5,967 nucleotides of DNA from positions 1 through 5,967 of the forward strand of contig JBEVLT010000111.1 of assembly GCA_040509055.1 (NCBI GenBank). The letters run 5' to 3'. This DNA comes from JAJKIP01 sp040509055. GTDB taxonomy: Bacteria; Bacteroidota; Bacteroidia; Chitinophagales; Chitinophagaceae. Positions 1-5,951 of the stretch are shown here, piece after piece (position 1 is the stretch's first letter; every line of letters starts with the position of its first letter). The notes under the pieces are model-generated. The model saw only the letters and a program-made list of their open reading frames with translations. It did not search any database and was not told the DNA's origin. Made by a program: the position numbers and the translations under genes.

Positions 1-195
1 ATGCGCGAGGTTATTGTCTTATACCCGGCCGGTGGAGGCTGGGCTGAACTGGCCTCCCTGAATCGATTAAAAGATGTTGTTTATGAGGTGGTGGCAGGCA
101 TGGATTGGGGTATTACGTTTAATTATTTTAACGACATTAAGCAGGGCGACGTGGTAGAAGCCTACGAGGAAGAAGAAGTAAAACGTACGCTGTAA
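1..195 (+). CDS. infB: Translation initiation factor IF-2, C-terminal end (5' truncated by window)
   Basis: The 64 visible residues read like the end of the last beta-barrel domain of bacterial IF-2, which binds the formylmethionyl end of initiator tRNA during assembly of the 30S and 70S initiation complexes in the cytoplasm. Support comes from the order of elements: a strand with LYP, ELASLNRLKD (usually ELxSLKRFKD in the family), a glycine-rich turn ending in WGIT, then FNDIKQGDVVEAYEE and the terminal EVKRTL, which is close to the usual IF-2 ending. IF-2 is many hundreds of residues long, so the ATG at base 1 is an internal methionine and the gene starts outside the window. The stop is TAA at 193-195. 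The WGITFNYF stretch departs from the more usual ECGLxIKNF, so the copy is slightly divergent. Identification is from recalled family sequence, not a search. Confidence 0.85.
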   Translation: MREVIVLYPAGGGWAELASLNRLKDVVYEVVAGMDWGITFNYFNDIKQGDVVEAYEEEEVKRTL

Positions 196-269
196 CCGGA
201 AAGTCAATAGCCGGGAAATCGGAAAGACTCTTTCCGGCTTCCCGGCTCTCCGCTCCGGACTTCCGTCCG
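196..269 (+). terminator. Nested hairpin with competing repeats downstream of infB (possible terminator or attenuator)
   Basis: An outer stem of 9 bp (AGCCGGGAA at 209-217 with TTCCCGGCT at 239-247) encloses an inner stem of 7 bp (CGGAAAG at 220-226 with CTTTCCG at 230-236) with a 3-base loop and a 2x2 internal bulge. A second copy, CCGGAAAG at 196-203, can instead pair over 8 bp with CTTTCCGG at 230-237, so two structures exclude each other. A small third hairpin follows (CGGAC 256-260, GTCCG 265-269). There is no T-run directly after the main stem, so it is not a textbook intrinsic terminator. It most likely forms the 3' end of the infB transcript, either as a terminator or as a stabilising end. 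Confidence 0.5.
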
Positions 270-320
270 AAATCTTTGTTAAATACCTTTTCCCTTCATA
301 CTATTAGTTGACCGGGAAAT

Positions 321-328
321 TACTTTTG
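321..328 (+). promoter_or_regulatory. Candidate -7 box (TAnnTTTG) for the SurA-like gene
   Basis: TACTTTTG matches the Bacteroidota -7 consensus TAnnTTTG exactly. It ends only 7 bases before the ATG at 336, so transcription would begin almost at the start codon and give a very short or leaderless mRNA. No TTG or TTTG lies at the usual 17-23 base distance upstream (the nearest are at 308-310 and 275-278), which weakens the call. Confidence 0.35.
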
Positions 329-335
329 AGACATC

Positions 336-1706
336 ATGAAAAAATTACTGACTGTTGCTTTCCTGTTCATTGCCGGCGTGGCAGTGGCACAGGGGCAGGC
401 CAGAAAGGCCGTGGCTGATAAGATCGTTGCCGTAGTAGGTGACCGTATCATCCTGCACTCGGACATCCGCAACTCTATTGAAGATGCCAGGCGACAGGGA
501 AGCCAGGTGCCGGACGGTGCAGAATGCATACTGATGGAGCAGGCCGTGGTTTCCAAAGTGCTGATGCTGCAGGCCGAGAAAGACTCGCTGCCGGTAACGG
601 AGGACGAAGTGGAGGCGGAACTGGACCAGCGGGTACGGTATTTCATCAACCAGGTAGGCAGCCAGCAGGCCCTGGAAGAATATGCGAACAAAACGATCTA
701 CCAGATCAAAGACGATGCGCGGGAATCCGTTCGCGAGCGCAAACTGGCCGAAGCCATGCAGCAAAAGATCGTGAGCAGCGTCAAGATCACCCCCTCCGAA
801 GTAAAAGCCTTTTTTGAAAAATTGCCGAAAGACAGTCTCCCTTTCTTCGAATCGGAGCTGGAGATAGGCCAGATACTGGTTTATCCCAAGGCGTCCCGCG
901 ATCTGGAGCAATACATCATCGCGGAAATGAACAATTACAAAAAACAGATCGAGTCGAAGATCGCTACGTTTGAACAATTGGCGCAGCGGTACTCCGAAGA
1001 CCCGGGCAGCAAAGACCGGGGCGGCAGCTACCAGATCAACCGCAACGAAAAAACCTGGGACCCGGTATTCCTGTCTACGGCTTTCCGCCTGAAAGAAGGA
1101 GAAATATCGGCCCCGGTGAAATCGGATAAATTTGGCTTTTTCCTGATCAAGATGGTGGAGCGCAGGGGCGACGATGCCGATGTTCGGCTGATCCTGCGTG
1201 TGCCGCCGGTGACCGATGCGGAGATCAACCAGGCCATCACCAAACTGGATACGGCCCGCTCTAAAATTATTGCCGGCACGCTCAGCTTCAACGAAGCGGC
1301 TATCCGGTACAGCGACGCCGACGAGGTAAAGTTTTCCGGTCCCTTTATCCTGAACAGGGATGGATCGCCCTACGTGACCATCGACCAGCTGGATAAAGAG
1401 ATGGTGGCTACCCTGAGCAAAATGAAAGTGGGCGATTACTCGCAGCCCGTTCCTTTCACCAGCGATGCCAACAAGCGCGGCGTCCGTATCGTTTACCTGA
1501 AATCGCGCTCCGAGCCGCACCGCATGAACCTGCATGACGACTACAGCAAGATTTCGCAAATGGCGCTGGACGAAAAGAAGGCCATCGCGCTGGACAAATG
1601 GATGAAAGCGAAGATCCCGACCTATTATATCATGGTGGACAATGCCACCACCAACGACTGCCCTTCGCTGCAGAAATTTGTGAGCAAGGACGTAGCCGGG
1701 AACTGA
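336..1706 (+). CDS. SurA-like periplasmic chaperone / PpiC-type peptidylprolyl isomerase
   Basis: This 456-residue protein is probably an exported folding factor that helps outer-membrane or other envelope proteins fold in the periplasm. Residues 1-18 form a signal peptide (MKK, hydrophobic stretch, AVA before Q19). Residues about 25-150 match the SurA N-terminal chaperone domain, beginning with DKIVAVVGDRIILHSDI. A first parvulin-type domain spans about 175-275, with YSEDPGSKDRGG at 219-230 and the closing FGFFLIKMVERR. A second, more degenerate one spans about 282-388, with YSDADEVKFSG at 325-335 and RIVYLKSR at the end. About 68 residues follow. The order SurA_N then two rotamase domains, and the length, are close to E. 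coli SurA (428). The position normally held by histidine in HILI is Q179 in domain 1 (GQILVYP) and L286 in domain 2 (RLILRVP), so isomerase activity is doubtful while chaperone activity is plausible. The ATG at 336 is chosen because it gives the complete signal peptide. A terminator follows the TGA stop. Confidence 0.88.
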   Translation: MKKLLTVAFLFIAGVAVAQGQARKAVADKIVAVVGDRIILHSDIRNSIEDARRQGSQVPDGAECILMEQAVVSKVLMLQAEKDSLPVTEDEVEAELDQRVRYFINQVGSQQALEEYANKTIYQIKDDARESVRERKLAEAMQQKIVSSVKITPSEVKAFFEKLPKDSLPFFESELEIGQILVYPKASRDLEQYIIAEMNNYKKQIESKIATFEQLAQRYSEDPGSKDRGGSYQINRNEKTWDPVFLSTAFRLKEGEISAPVKSDKFGFFLIKMVERRGDDADVRLILRVPPVTDAEINQAITKLDTARSKIIAGTLSFNEAAIRYSDADEVKFSGPFILNRDGSPYVTIDQLDKEMVATLSKMKVGDYSQPVPFTSDANKRGVRIVYLKSRSEPHRMNLHDDYSKISQMALDEKKAIALDKWMKAKIPTYYIMVDNATTNDCPSLQKFVSKDVAGN

Positions 1707-1726
1707 TCGTTATAAACTTATTTATC

Positions 1727-1762
1727 AAAGAACCGCCTGTACCCCGGGCGGTTCTTTGTTTT
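1727..1762 (+). terminator. Intrinsic terminator after the SurA-like gene
   Basis: AAAGAACCGCC at 1727-1737 and GGCGGTTCTTT at 1747-1757 form a perfect 11-bp stem with a 9-base loop, followed by G and TTTT. It starts 20 bases after the TGA of the SurA-like gene and lies ahead of the purF promoter, so it separates the two units. Confidence 0.85.
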
Positions 1763-1781
1763 CGGGATAGCGGTAAGACCA

Positions 1782-1814
1782 TTGCAGCGGTATGCCTGAA
1801 TCGTCGTACCTTTG
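1782..1814 (+). promoter_or_regulatory. Bacteroidota-type promoter of purF
   Basis: TTG at 1782-1784 and TACCTTTG at 1807-1814 match the -33 (TTG/TTTG) and -7 (TAnnTTTG) elements of the Bacteroidota primary sigma factor, with a 22-base spacer inside the usual 17-23 range. Transcription would begin around 1818-1822, about 12-16 bases before the ATG at 1834. It overlaps the upstream in-frame ATG at 1792, which therefore cannot be the start of translation from this promoter. Confidence 0.65.
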
Positions 1815-1833
1815 CACCCTCCTCCTTGTAAGT

Positions 1834-3702
1834 ATGAGTGATCCGATCAAACATGAATGCGGTTTGGCATTTATCCGGTTAAGAAAACCCTTTTCGTATT
1901 ATCAGCAACAGTACGGTACCGTGATGTGGGGACTGAACAAGCTGTACCTGCTGATGGAAAAACAGCACAACCGCGGCCAGGATGGTGCAGGTGTGGCGAC
2001 GGTAAAGCTCAACGTGGAGCCCGGCTACCCCTTCATGTACCGCCGGCGCAGCAATGCTCCGCAGGCCATTGCCGATATCTTTCAGCAGATCGGTAAGGAA
2101 GTGGACGAGCTGGAGGAATACCACCCCGGTATCCGCAACCACCCCGGCCTGATGAAAGGCCATGTAAGCTTCCTGGGCGAGCTGCTGCTGGGCCACCTGC
2201 GTTATGGCACCCAGGGGAAGAACAAACTGGAATATTGCCATCCCTTTATCAACCGCGATACCATTCCGGCCCGCAACCTGGCGCTGGCGGGTAATTTCAA
2301 TATCGTTAATACCGACGAGCTGTTTGCCCTGGTGGGCAAGGAGCCTGCCGAAAAGATGCGGTTCAGCGACCTGGCCGCCATGATCGAACTGATGCACACG
2401 TTTCTCTGTGCGGAAGATGAAAGCTCGCCGCAGAAGCTGGATATAAAGAAAGTGCTGCGGAAAGCGCTGCCGTTGTTCGACGGTGGATTTCACGTAGGCG
2501 GTTTTACCGGTAATGGCATCGGGTTCGTTTTCCGCGATGCGCATGGCATCCGCCCCTCTTATTACTATGTCAACGATGAGGTGGTGGTGGCTGCTTCGGA
2601 AAGGGCTGCTATCCGAACCGCCTTCAACGTAGGTGAAAACGAAGTGCAGGAACTAATGCCGGGACAGGCATTGATCGTAGACGAAACCGGGGAGATCGAG
2701 ATCGCACAGGTGCTGGAGCCGAAAGAGCGGAAGGCCTGCAGCTTTGAACGTATTTATTTTTCCAGGGGCAGCGATGAAAAGATCTACCGTGAGCGGTCGG
2801 CCCTGGGTTATAATTTAAGCGATCAGGTACTGAACGCCATCGGGTACGACCTGAAGGATACGATCTTTTCGTTTATCCCGAATACAGCAGAAGTGGCTTT
2901 TTACGGGCTGATCAAGGGACTGGAAGACTACCTGAACAGGATCAAGATCGAACGCATCCTGAGTTGGGGAAAAGATATGTCTGCGGGCCAGGCAGGTTTT
3001 GACACTGAAAAGCTCAGTGAAATGATCAACCGGCGCGTGCGCATGGAAAAGATCGCGATCAAGGACGTAAAGATGCGCACCTTTATTACCGAAGATGTGA
3101 GCCGGAACGAAATGGTGCAGCACGTATACGATGTAACGTATGGTACCGTACGTGCACACGAGGATACGCTGGTGGTGATCGACGATTCCATTGTGCGGGG
3201 CACCACGCTTCGCGAAAGCATCGTGCGTATGCTGGCCCGGCTGAAACCCAAACGCATTATCATTGTCTCTTCTTCGCCGCAGATCCGTTATCCCGACTGC
3301 TACGGCATCGACATGAGCAAGATGGGAGACTTCATCGCTTTCAATGCAGCTATTGAACTGCTGAAGGAAAAGGGAAGGGAAGGATACCTGAAAGAGCTGC
3401 TGGAAAGGTGCCGTGAGCTGCAGCGTATGGACCAGCTGCATACGGAGAACGTGGTAAAGCACATATACAATTCGTTTACTGCCGAAGAGATCTCGGCAAA
3501 AATAGCGCAGCTTATTACGCCTGCCGGCCTGGAGATACCCATCGACGTCATCTTCCAGCGGATAGAAGACCTGCACAAAGCCTGCCCCAATAACCTGGGC
3601 GACTGGTATTTTACCGGCGACTATCCTACACCAGGCGGCAACCGCGTGGTGAACAGGGCGTTTATCAACTACATGGAAGGAAGGAATGTGAGAGGCTATT
3701 GA
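1834..3702 (+). CDS. purF: Amidophosphoribosyltransferase, large Bacteroidota type (PurF family)
   Basis: PurF makes phosphoribosylamine from PRPP and glutamine, the first committed step of de novo purine synthesis, in the cytoplasm. From the start at 1834 the protein has 622 residues. The N-terminal class II glutamine amidotransferase domain has Cys9 in HECG, which would become the nucleophile after removal of a short propeptide. It also shows QHNRGQDGAG (44-53), HLRYGTQG (121-128), FDGGFH (215-220) and HGIRP (237-241). The phosphoribosyltransferase domain shows CSFERIYFSRG (302-312), RTFI (415-418), the PRPP-binding loop VVIDDSIVRGTT (447-458; acidic pair D450, D451) and YGID (490-493). Canonical enzymes are about 470-505 residues; the extra length comes from insertions near 90-115 and 325-400 and a C-terminal extension. 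The usual HNG oxyanion segment reads GNFN (153-156), keeping Asn but not Gly. I recall similar long forms annotated as amidophosphoribosyltransferase in Bacteroidota. In-frame ATG 1792 is rejected because it lies within the promoter and would bury the nucleophile. A second PurF elsewhere in the genome is possible. Confidence 0.88.
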   Translation: MSDPIKHECGLAFIRLRKPFSYYQQQYGTVMWGLNKLYLLMEKQHNRGQDGAGVATVKLNVEPGYPFMYRRRSNAPQAIADIFQQIGKEVDELEEYHPGIRNHPGLMKGHVSFLGELLLGHLRYGTQGKNKLEYCHPFINRDTIPARNLALAGNFNIVNTDELFALVGKEPAEKMRFSDLAAMIELMHTFLCAEDESSPQKLDIKKVLRKALPLFDGGFHVGGFTGNGIGFVFRDAHGIRPSYYYVNDEVVVAASERAAIRTAFNVGENEVQELMPGQALIVDETGEIEIAQVLEPKERKACSFERIYFSRGSDEKIYRERSALGYNLSDQVLNAIGYDLKDTIFSFIPNTAEVAFYGLIKGLEDYLNRIKIERILSWGKDMSAGQAGFDTEKLSEMINRRVRMEKIAIKDVKMRTFITEDVSRNEMVQHVYDVTYGTVRAHEDTLVVIDDSIVRGTTLRESIVRMLARLKPKRIIIVSSSPQIRYPDCYGIDMSKMGDFIAFNAAIELLKEKGREGYLKELLERCRELQRMDQLHTENVVKHIYNSFTAEEISAKIAQLITPAGLEIPIDVIFQRIEDLHKACPNNLGDWYFTGDYPTPGGNRVVNRAFINYMEGRNVRGY

Positions 3703-3780
3703 CGATTAAAAGGCCCTTTCCGTAACCAGCGAAAAAGAAAACGGCGTATTTTCCGGTTATCAATCAGAAAACTCAGTGTC
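3703..3780 (+). other. Short gap between purF and the phosphatase gene
   Basis: This 78-base stretch has no clear terminator and no good TAnnTTTG promoter; the only pairing seen is a weak 5-bp GAAAA/TTTTC stem around 3738-3755. It contains no stop codon in the phosphatase frame after the purF TGA, but also no ATG. Read-through from purF into the next gene is therefore the simplest reading. Confidence 0.4.
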
Positions 3781-4275
3781 TTGAAAACTCTCCTGCTTAT
3801 CCGCCATGCCAAGAGCGACTGGGACGATCCCTCGCTGAGGGACTTTGACCGCCCGCTGAACGAACGTGGCAAGCAGGATGCTCCCCGCATGGCCCGACGC
3901 CTGCTGGACAAAAAGATCGCGGTCGATGCCTTTATCTCCAGCCCTGCCAAACGGGCCCGTAAAACGGCTGAATTTTTTGCAAAAGCATTTGGAAGGGAAA
4001 AAGAGGACATTCTTTTTTTCGAATCGCTGTACCTGGCTCCTGCCCCTGTTTTTTTCGAGGTGATCAATGGTATCAGCGATGACTATGACTGCATCGCGGT
4101 TTTTTCGCACAATGACGGCATCACCGATTTTGCCAACATGCTTACCGATGCGCGCATCGACAATATTCCCACCTGTGGCATCTTTGCCATCAAAAGCGAT
4201 ACAAAGACGTGGAAGGATTTTGACGGGTCCGGCAATCACTTTTATTTTTTCGACTATCCCAAATCCGGGGGCTGA
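3781..4275 (+). CDS. SixA-like phosphohistidine phosphatase (histidine phosphatase superfamily)
   Basis: This cytoplasmic enzyme of 164 residues belongs to the histidine phosphatase (phosphoglycerate mutase-like) superfamily, SixA branch; E. coli SixA removes phosphate from phosphohistidine. The visible signature is LIRHAKSDWDD at 6-16, with H9 as the residue expected to be phosphorylated, then DRPLNERGKQDA (23-34), SSPAKRARKTAE (53-64) with the expected arginine, ESLYLA (81-86), and FSHNDGITDFAN (108-119) carrying the second catalytic histidine H110. Most relatives have HNPG there; this one has HNDG. Length suits the family. The start is TTG at 3781: no ATG or GTG lies in frame between the purF stop and RHAKS, and homologs usually begin with MK followed by strand one just before RHAKS. 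The gene lies 78 bases after purF on the same strand and its last 22 bases overlap the glycosyltransferase gene on the other strand. The true physiological substrate is unknown. Confidence 0.85.
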   Translation: MKTLLLIRHAKSDWDDPSLRDFDRPLNERGKQDAPRMARRLLDKKIAVDAFISSPAKRARKTAEFFAKAFGREKEDILFFESLYLAPAPVFFEVINGISDDYDCIAVFSHNDGITDFANMLTDARIDNIPTCGIFAIKSDTKTWKDFDGSGNHFYFFDYPKSGG

Positions 4276-5390
4276 GCATCAGCCTGCCATTGCCGTAGAA
4301 AACGGCGAATCACCTGCGGCAATGCCGGTGAAGCAGGACGGCTTTCCTGGTAATGGAACTGACGGGCTTTTTGCAGAACTGCCTGCAGCGAAAACTGCTG
4401 TTGTGATAGATAGCAGGAGAAACCTTGTTGCTGCAGGTAGGCGGCCAGGTATTCCTGCTCTGTTTGCCCGGGAGTAGGCACCAGGATAGCTTTTTTGCCA
4501 AGGGCGGCTAGGTCCATCACGGTAGAGTACCCGCTCCGGGCAATTACGTATCCGGCCTGTTCTATTTCCTGGTTGTATGCTTCGGCAGGCAGGTGATTAT
4601 AAAAGCGGATATCGTTGGTAGAAGGGATGAGGGTGCTGCTGCCCGGCAGCCCCCTGGCGATCACGGCCGTACCGCTGTAGCGGGCAATATCTGCGACCAC
4701 CCTGTTTTCCAGGATGCTGCGTTGCGGCTCGGGGCCAGACAGGGAGATAAATAAATGGTTGGCTTGTGCTGTGCTGCCTGTTTTTTTCAGCCTGGACAGG
4801 ATACCGGTATAATAAACCGGTATAGCCGGCATTCGTTGGGGGTGAGACAGCTGTCCTGCCAGATTGCCGTTCCCGGGCTCATCGGGCACCCAGCACTCGC
4901 TGAAGCGGTTGATATAGCGGTAATTGCTTCGCTGCAGTACTCTTTCTGCCCATTTTCCCAGCGGGCTTTTGATGGTGAGCTGGTGGGTGATAAAAACGGT
5001 AGGAATGCCGGGGTGATAGAGGCCGAACCGGTTGTCGGAAATCACGGCATCGAATGCATGTTCCTGCACGGCAGCCTGCAGCCAGCGGTGTTCCTGCCGG
5101 ATGGCCCGGAGCAGGCGGGGCACTTGGAAAAACATGTTCCGAAGCAGTCCGCGGGCGGAGCGGCCATAGCGGACGCGATAGCCCTGTAAGTGTAGCAGGG
5201 GCAGGCCCGGGAATTCCTTTTTCAGCAGGGCAGCCTGGGCTCCTTCTCCGGCCAGCCATACCTCCGCCTGCAGCTCCAGCAGCGTGTTGATGACAGGGAT
5301 ACACCGGGTGGCATGGCCCAATCCCCAGTCGAGCGGGGCGACCAGGATACGTGGCCGCCTTCCTGGAGGAAGGGTGTTAATTTTTACCAT
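4254..5390 (-). CDS. GT-B glycosyltransferase, MurG/GT28-like, cytoplasmic
   Basis: This 378-residue protein is a probable nucleotide-sugar glycosyltransferase of the GT-B fold; donor and acceptor cannot be told from sequence. The N-terminal half opens with ILVAPLDWGLGHATRCIPV (15-33), a glycine-rich GxGHxxR loop typical of this group, and has ISDNRFGL (117-124) followed by PTVFITHQL (130-138), the acceptor-side Rossmann domain. The C-terminal half holds LFISLSGPEPQR (213-224) and the donor-binding segment ARSGYSTVMDLAALGKKAIL (284-303) then VPTPGQTEQEYLAAYL (304-319), close to the MurG C-terminal pattern with the Q/E pair (Q309, E311, Q312). There is no signal peptide or membrane segment. 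It is not murG itself: it lacks the flanking division genes and differs in the N-terminal loop. The ATG at 5388-5390 is the only sensible start, with 14 residues before the first strand. It converges on and overlaps the phosphatase gene by 22 bp, and diverges from the lipoprotein gene. Confidence 0.85.
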   Translation of the reverse strand: MVKINTLPPGRRPRILVAPLDWGLGHATRCIPVINTLLELQAEVWLAGEGAQAALLKKEFPGLPLLHLQGYRVRYGRSARGLLRNMFFQVPRLLRAIRQEHRWLQAAVQEHAFDAVISDNRFGLYHPGIPTVFITHQLTIKSPLGKWAERVLQRSNYRYINRFSECWVPDEPGNGNLAGQLSHPQRMPAIPVYYTGILSRLKKTGSTAQANHLFISLSGPEPQRSILENRVVADIARYSGTAVIARGLPGSSTLIPSTNDIRFYNHLPAEAYNQEIEQAGYVIARSGYSTVMDLAALGKKAILVPTPGQTEQEYLAAYLQQQGFSCYLSQQQFSLQAVLQKARQFHYQESRPASPALPQVIRRFLRQWQADAQPPDLG

Positions 5391-5417
5391 ATTCGAACCC
5401 GGGGGATACTAATTTGT

Positions 5418-5441
5418 TTGTAAAATAGTTTTATTTTACAA
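5418..5441. promoter_or_regulatory. Perfect palindrome in the divergent intergenic region (possible operator)
   Basis: TTGTAAAATA at 5418-5427 and TATTTTACAA at 5432-5441 form a perfect inverted repeat with 10-base arms and a 4-base centre (GTTT). It lies 27 bases before the glycosyltransferase start and 52 bases before the lipoprotein start, between two divergent genes, and does not follow any gene end. That placement suits a dimeric regulator site or a shared promoter better than a terminator. Neither strand shows a clean TTG-N19-TAnnTTTG promoter here; the closest on the minus strand is TATTTTAC within the left arm. Confidence 0.4.
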
Positions 5442-5493
5442 CAACTGCCCGGGTGAAACTTCGGCAGCATTTATGTATAATCAAAATCAGGTG

Positions 5494-5625
5494 ATGAAAA
5501 CAACAACCAAAATAGTAGGAGTGGTTTTGCTGGCCAGCGCTTTATTCCTTACTGCCTGCAACCGCAACTATTATTCAGGAACGGGCAAAAAAAGCAAGAA
5601 CTGCGGTTGCCCTTCCGTGAGATAA
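5494..5625 (+). CDS. Very small lipoprotein of unknown function
   Basis: The reading frame encodes 43 residues. A basic start (MKTTTK) and a hydrophobic stretch (about 7-19) lead to a lipobox LTAC with the cysteine at 22, so the product should be cut before C22, lipidated and anchored to a membrane. The mature peptide is only 22 residues: CNRNYYSG, a basic GKKSK run, then NCGCPS near the end. The CGC pair could form a disulfide or bind a metal, which is inference. I recall short Bacteroidota lipoproteins ending in a similar CGCP motif but cannot name a family. The ATG at 5494 gives a normal signal peptide; an in-frame ATG at 5473 would add MYNQNQV and is less likely. TAA at 5623-5625 ends it, and the next gene follows within about 25 bases, which suggests one transcript. 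Confidence 0.75.
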   Translation: MKTTTKIVGVVLLASALFLTACNRNYYSGTGKKSKNCGCPSVR

Positions 5626-5649
5626 TGATGCATCTTAAAATGGACGGTG

Positions 5650-5892
5650 ATGAGAATGCCTGCGCGCGACCTGATCGTATTGCTGAAAAATCAATTCATG
5701 AGCCAGCAGGCTATCGAACAGGAAGTGGAGTGCCTGCATGGGTTACTTCGACTTACCGAATCGGAGCAACAGTTCTGCACTGCGCACGAGCTGGTAGACC
5801 GTAACCAGATTACCCGCAAAAGCAAAAAGATCATCCGGGAATCCCGTTTCCGCGAACTGCGAGCCTTCCGTTTTCTCCTCAACAAGAACTGA
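5650..5892 (+). CDS. Small basic protein of unknown function
   Basis: I do not recognise this family. The protein has 80 residues from the ATG at 5650; GTG at 5647 and ATG at 5656 are also possible and change the length by only one or two residues. It has no signal peptide or membrane segment. The sequence looks alpha-helical throughout: an amphipathic N-terminal part (RDLIVLLKNQF, then IEQEVECLHGLLRL), a middle LTESEQQFCTAHELVDRNQI, and a strongly basic tail (RKSKKIIRESRFRELRAFRF). The residue pattern is that of a real protein and unlike the out-of-frame translations here. It sits about 25 bases after the lipoprotein gene, in the same direction, and ends 29 bases before a strong terminator, so the two genes probably share a transcript. 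A basic helical protein could bind nucleic acid, but nothing specific supports that. Confidence 0.65.
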   Translation: MRMPARDLIVLLKNQFMSQQAIEQEVECLHGLLRLTESEQQFCTAHELVDRNQITRKSKKIIRESRFRELRAFRFLLNKN

Positions 5893-5921
5893 TCTTATTT
5901 TCAATATGAACTTGGTAAAAT

Positions 5922-5951
5922 AAAAAACCCGGACCATGGCCCGGGTTTTTT
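5922..5951. terminator. Strong intrinsic terminator, possibly bidirectional
   Basis: AAAAAACCCGG at 5922-5932 and CCGGGTTTTTT at 5941-5951 form a perfect 11-bp stem with an 8-base loop. The G/C core is flanked by six A on one side and six T on the other, so it can stop transcription from either direction. It ends the lipoprotein/small basic protein unit; the 16 bases after it hold nothing I can identify. Confidence 0.88.

Noticed and set aside
345..1559. Long 404-codon open frame on the minus strand across the SurA-like gene
   Set aside because: It lies wholly antisense to a well-supported gene, has no recognisable domain and shows a composition (many H, R, Q, F, V) typical of reverse-strand translation of a G/C-rich gene.
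1792..1833. Upstream in-frame ATG of purF adding 14 residues
   Set aside because: The ATG precedes the TACCTTTG promoter box at 1807-1814, and the extension would move the nucleophile Cys far from the N-terminus.
1879..3576. Minus-strand open frames at 1879-2544 and 2815-3576 inside purF
   Set aside because: Both are antisense to conserved PurF motifs and have no recognisable protein features.
4803..4824. Direct repeat ACCGGTATA (4803-4811 and 4816-4824)
   Set aside because: It lies within the glycosyltransferase coding sequence (the IPVYYTGI segment) and is explained by codon choice; no third copy or regulatory context was seen.
4755..5290. Plus-strand open frames of 144 and 78 codons opposite the glycosyltransferase gene
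   Set aside because: They are shadows of the conserved minus-strand glycosyltransferase, with no domain signature and unnatural composition.
5607..5804. 65-codon plus-strand frame overlapping the lipoprotein end and the small basic protein
   Set aside because: It overlaps both better-supported frames and its sequence has no protein-like hydrophobic pattern.
5691..5937. Minus-strand frames opposite the small basic protein
   Set aside because: One runs into the terminator hairpin, both are antisense to a more protein-like frame, and neither has a recognisable feature.
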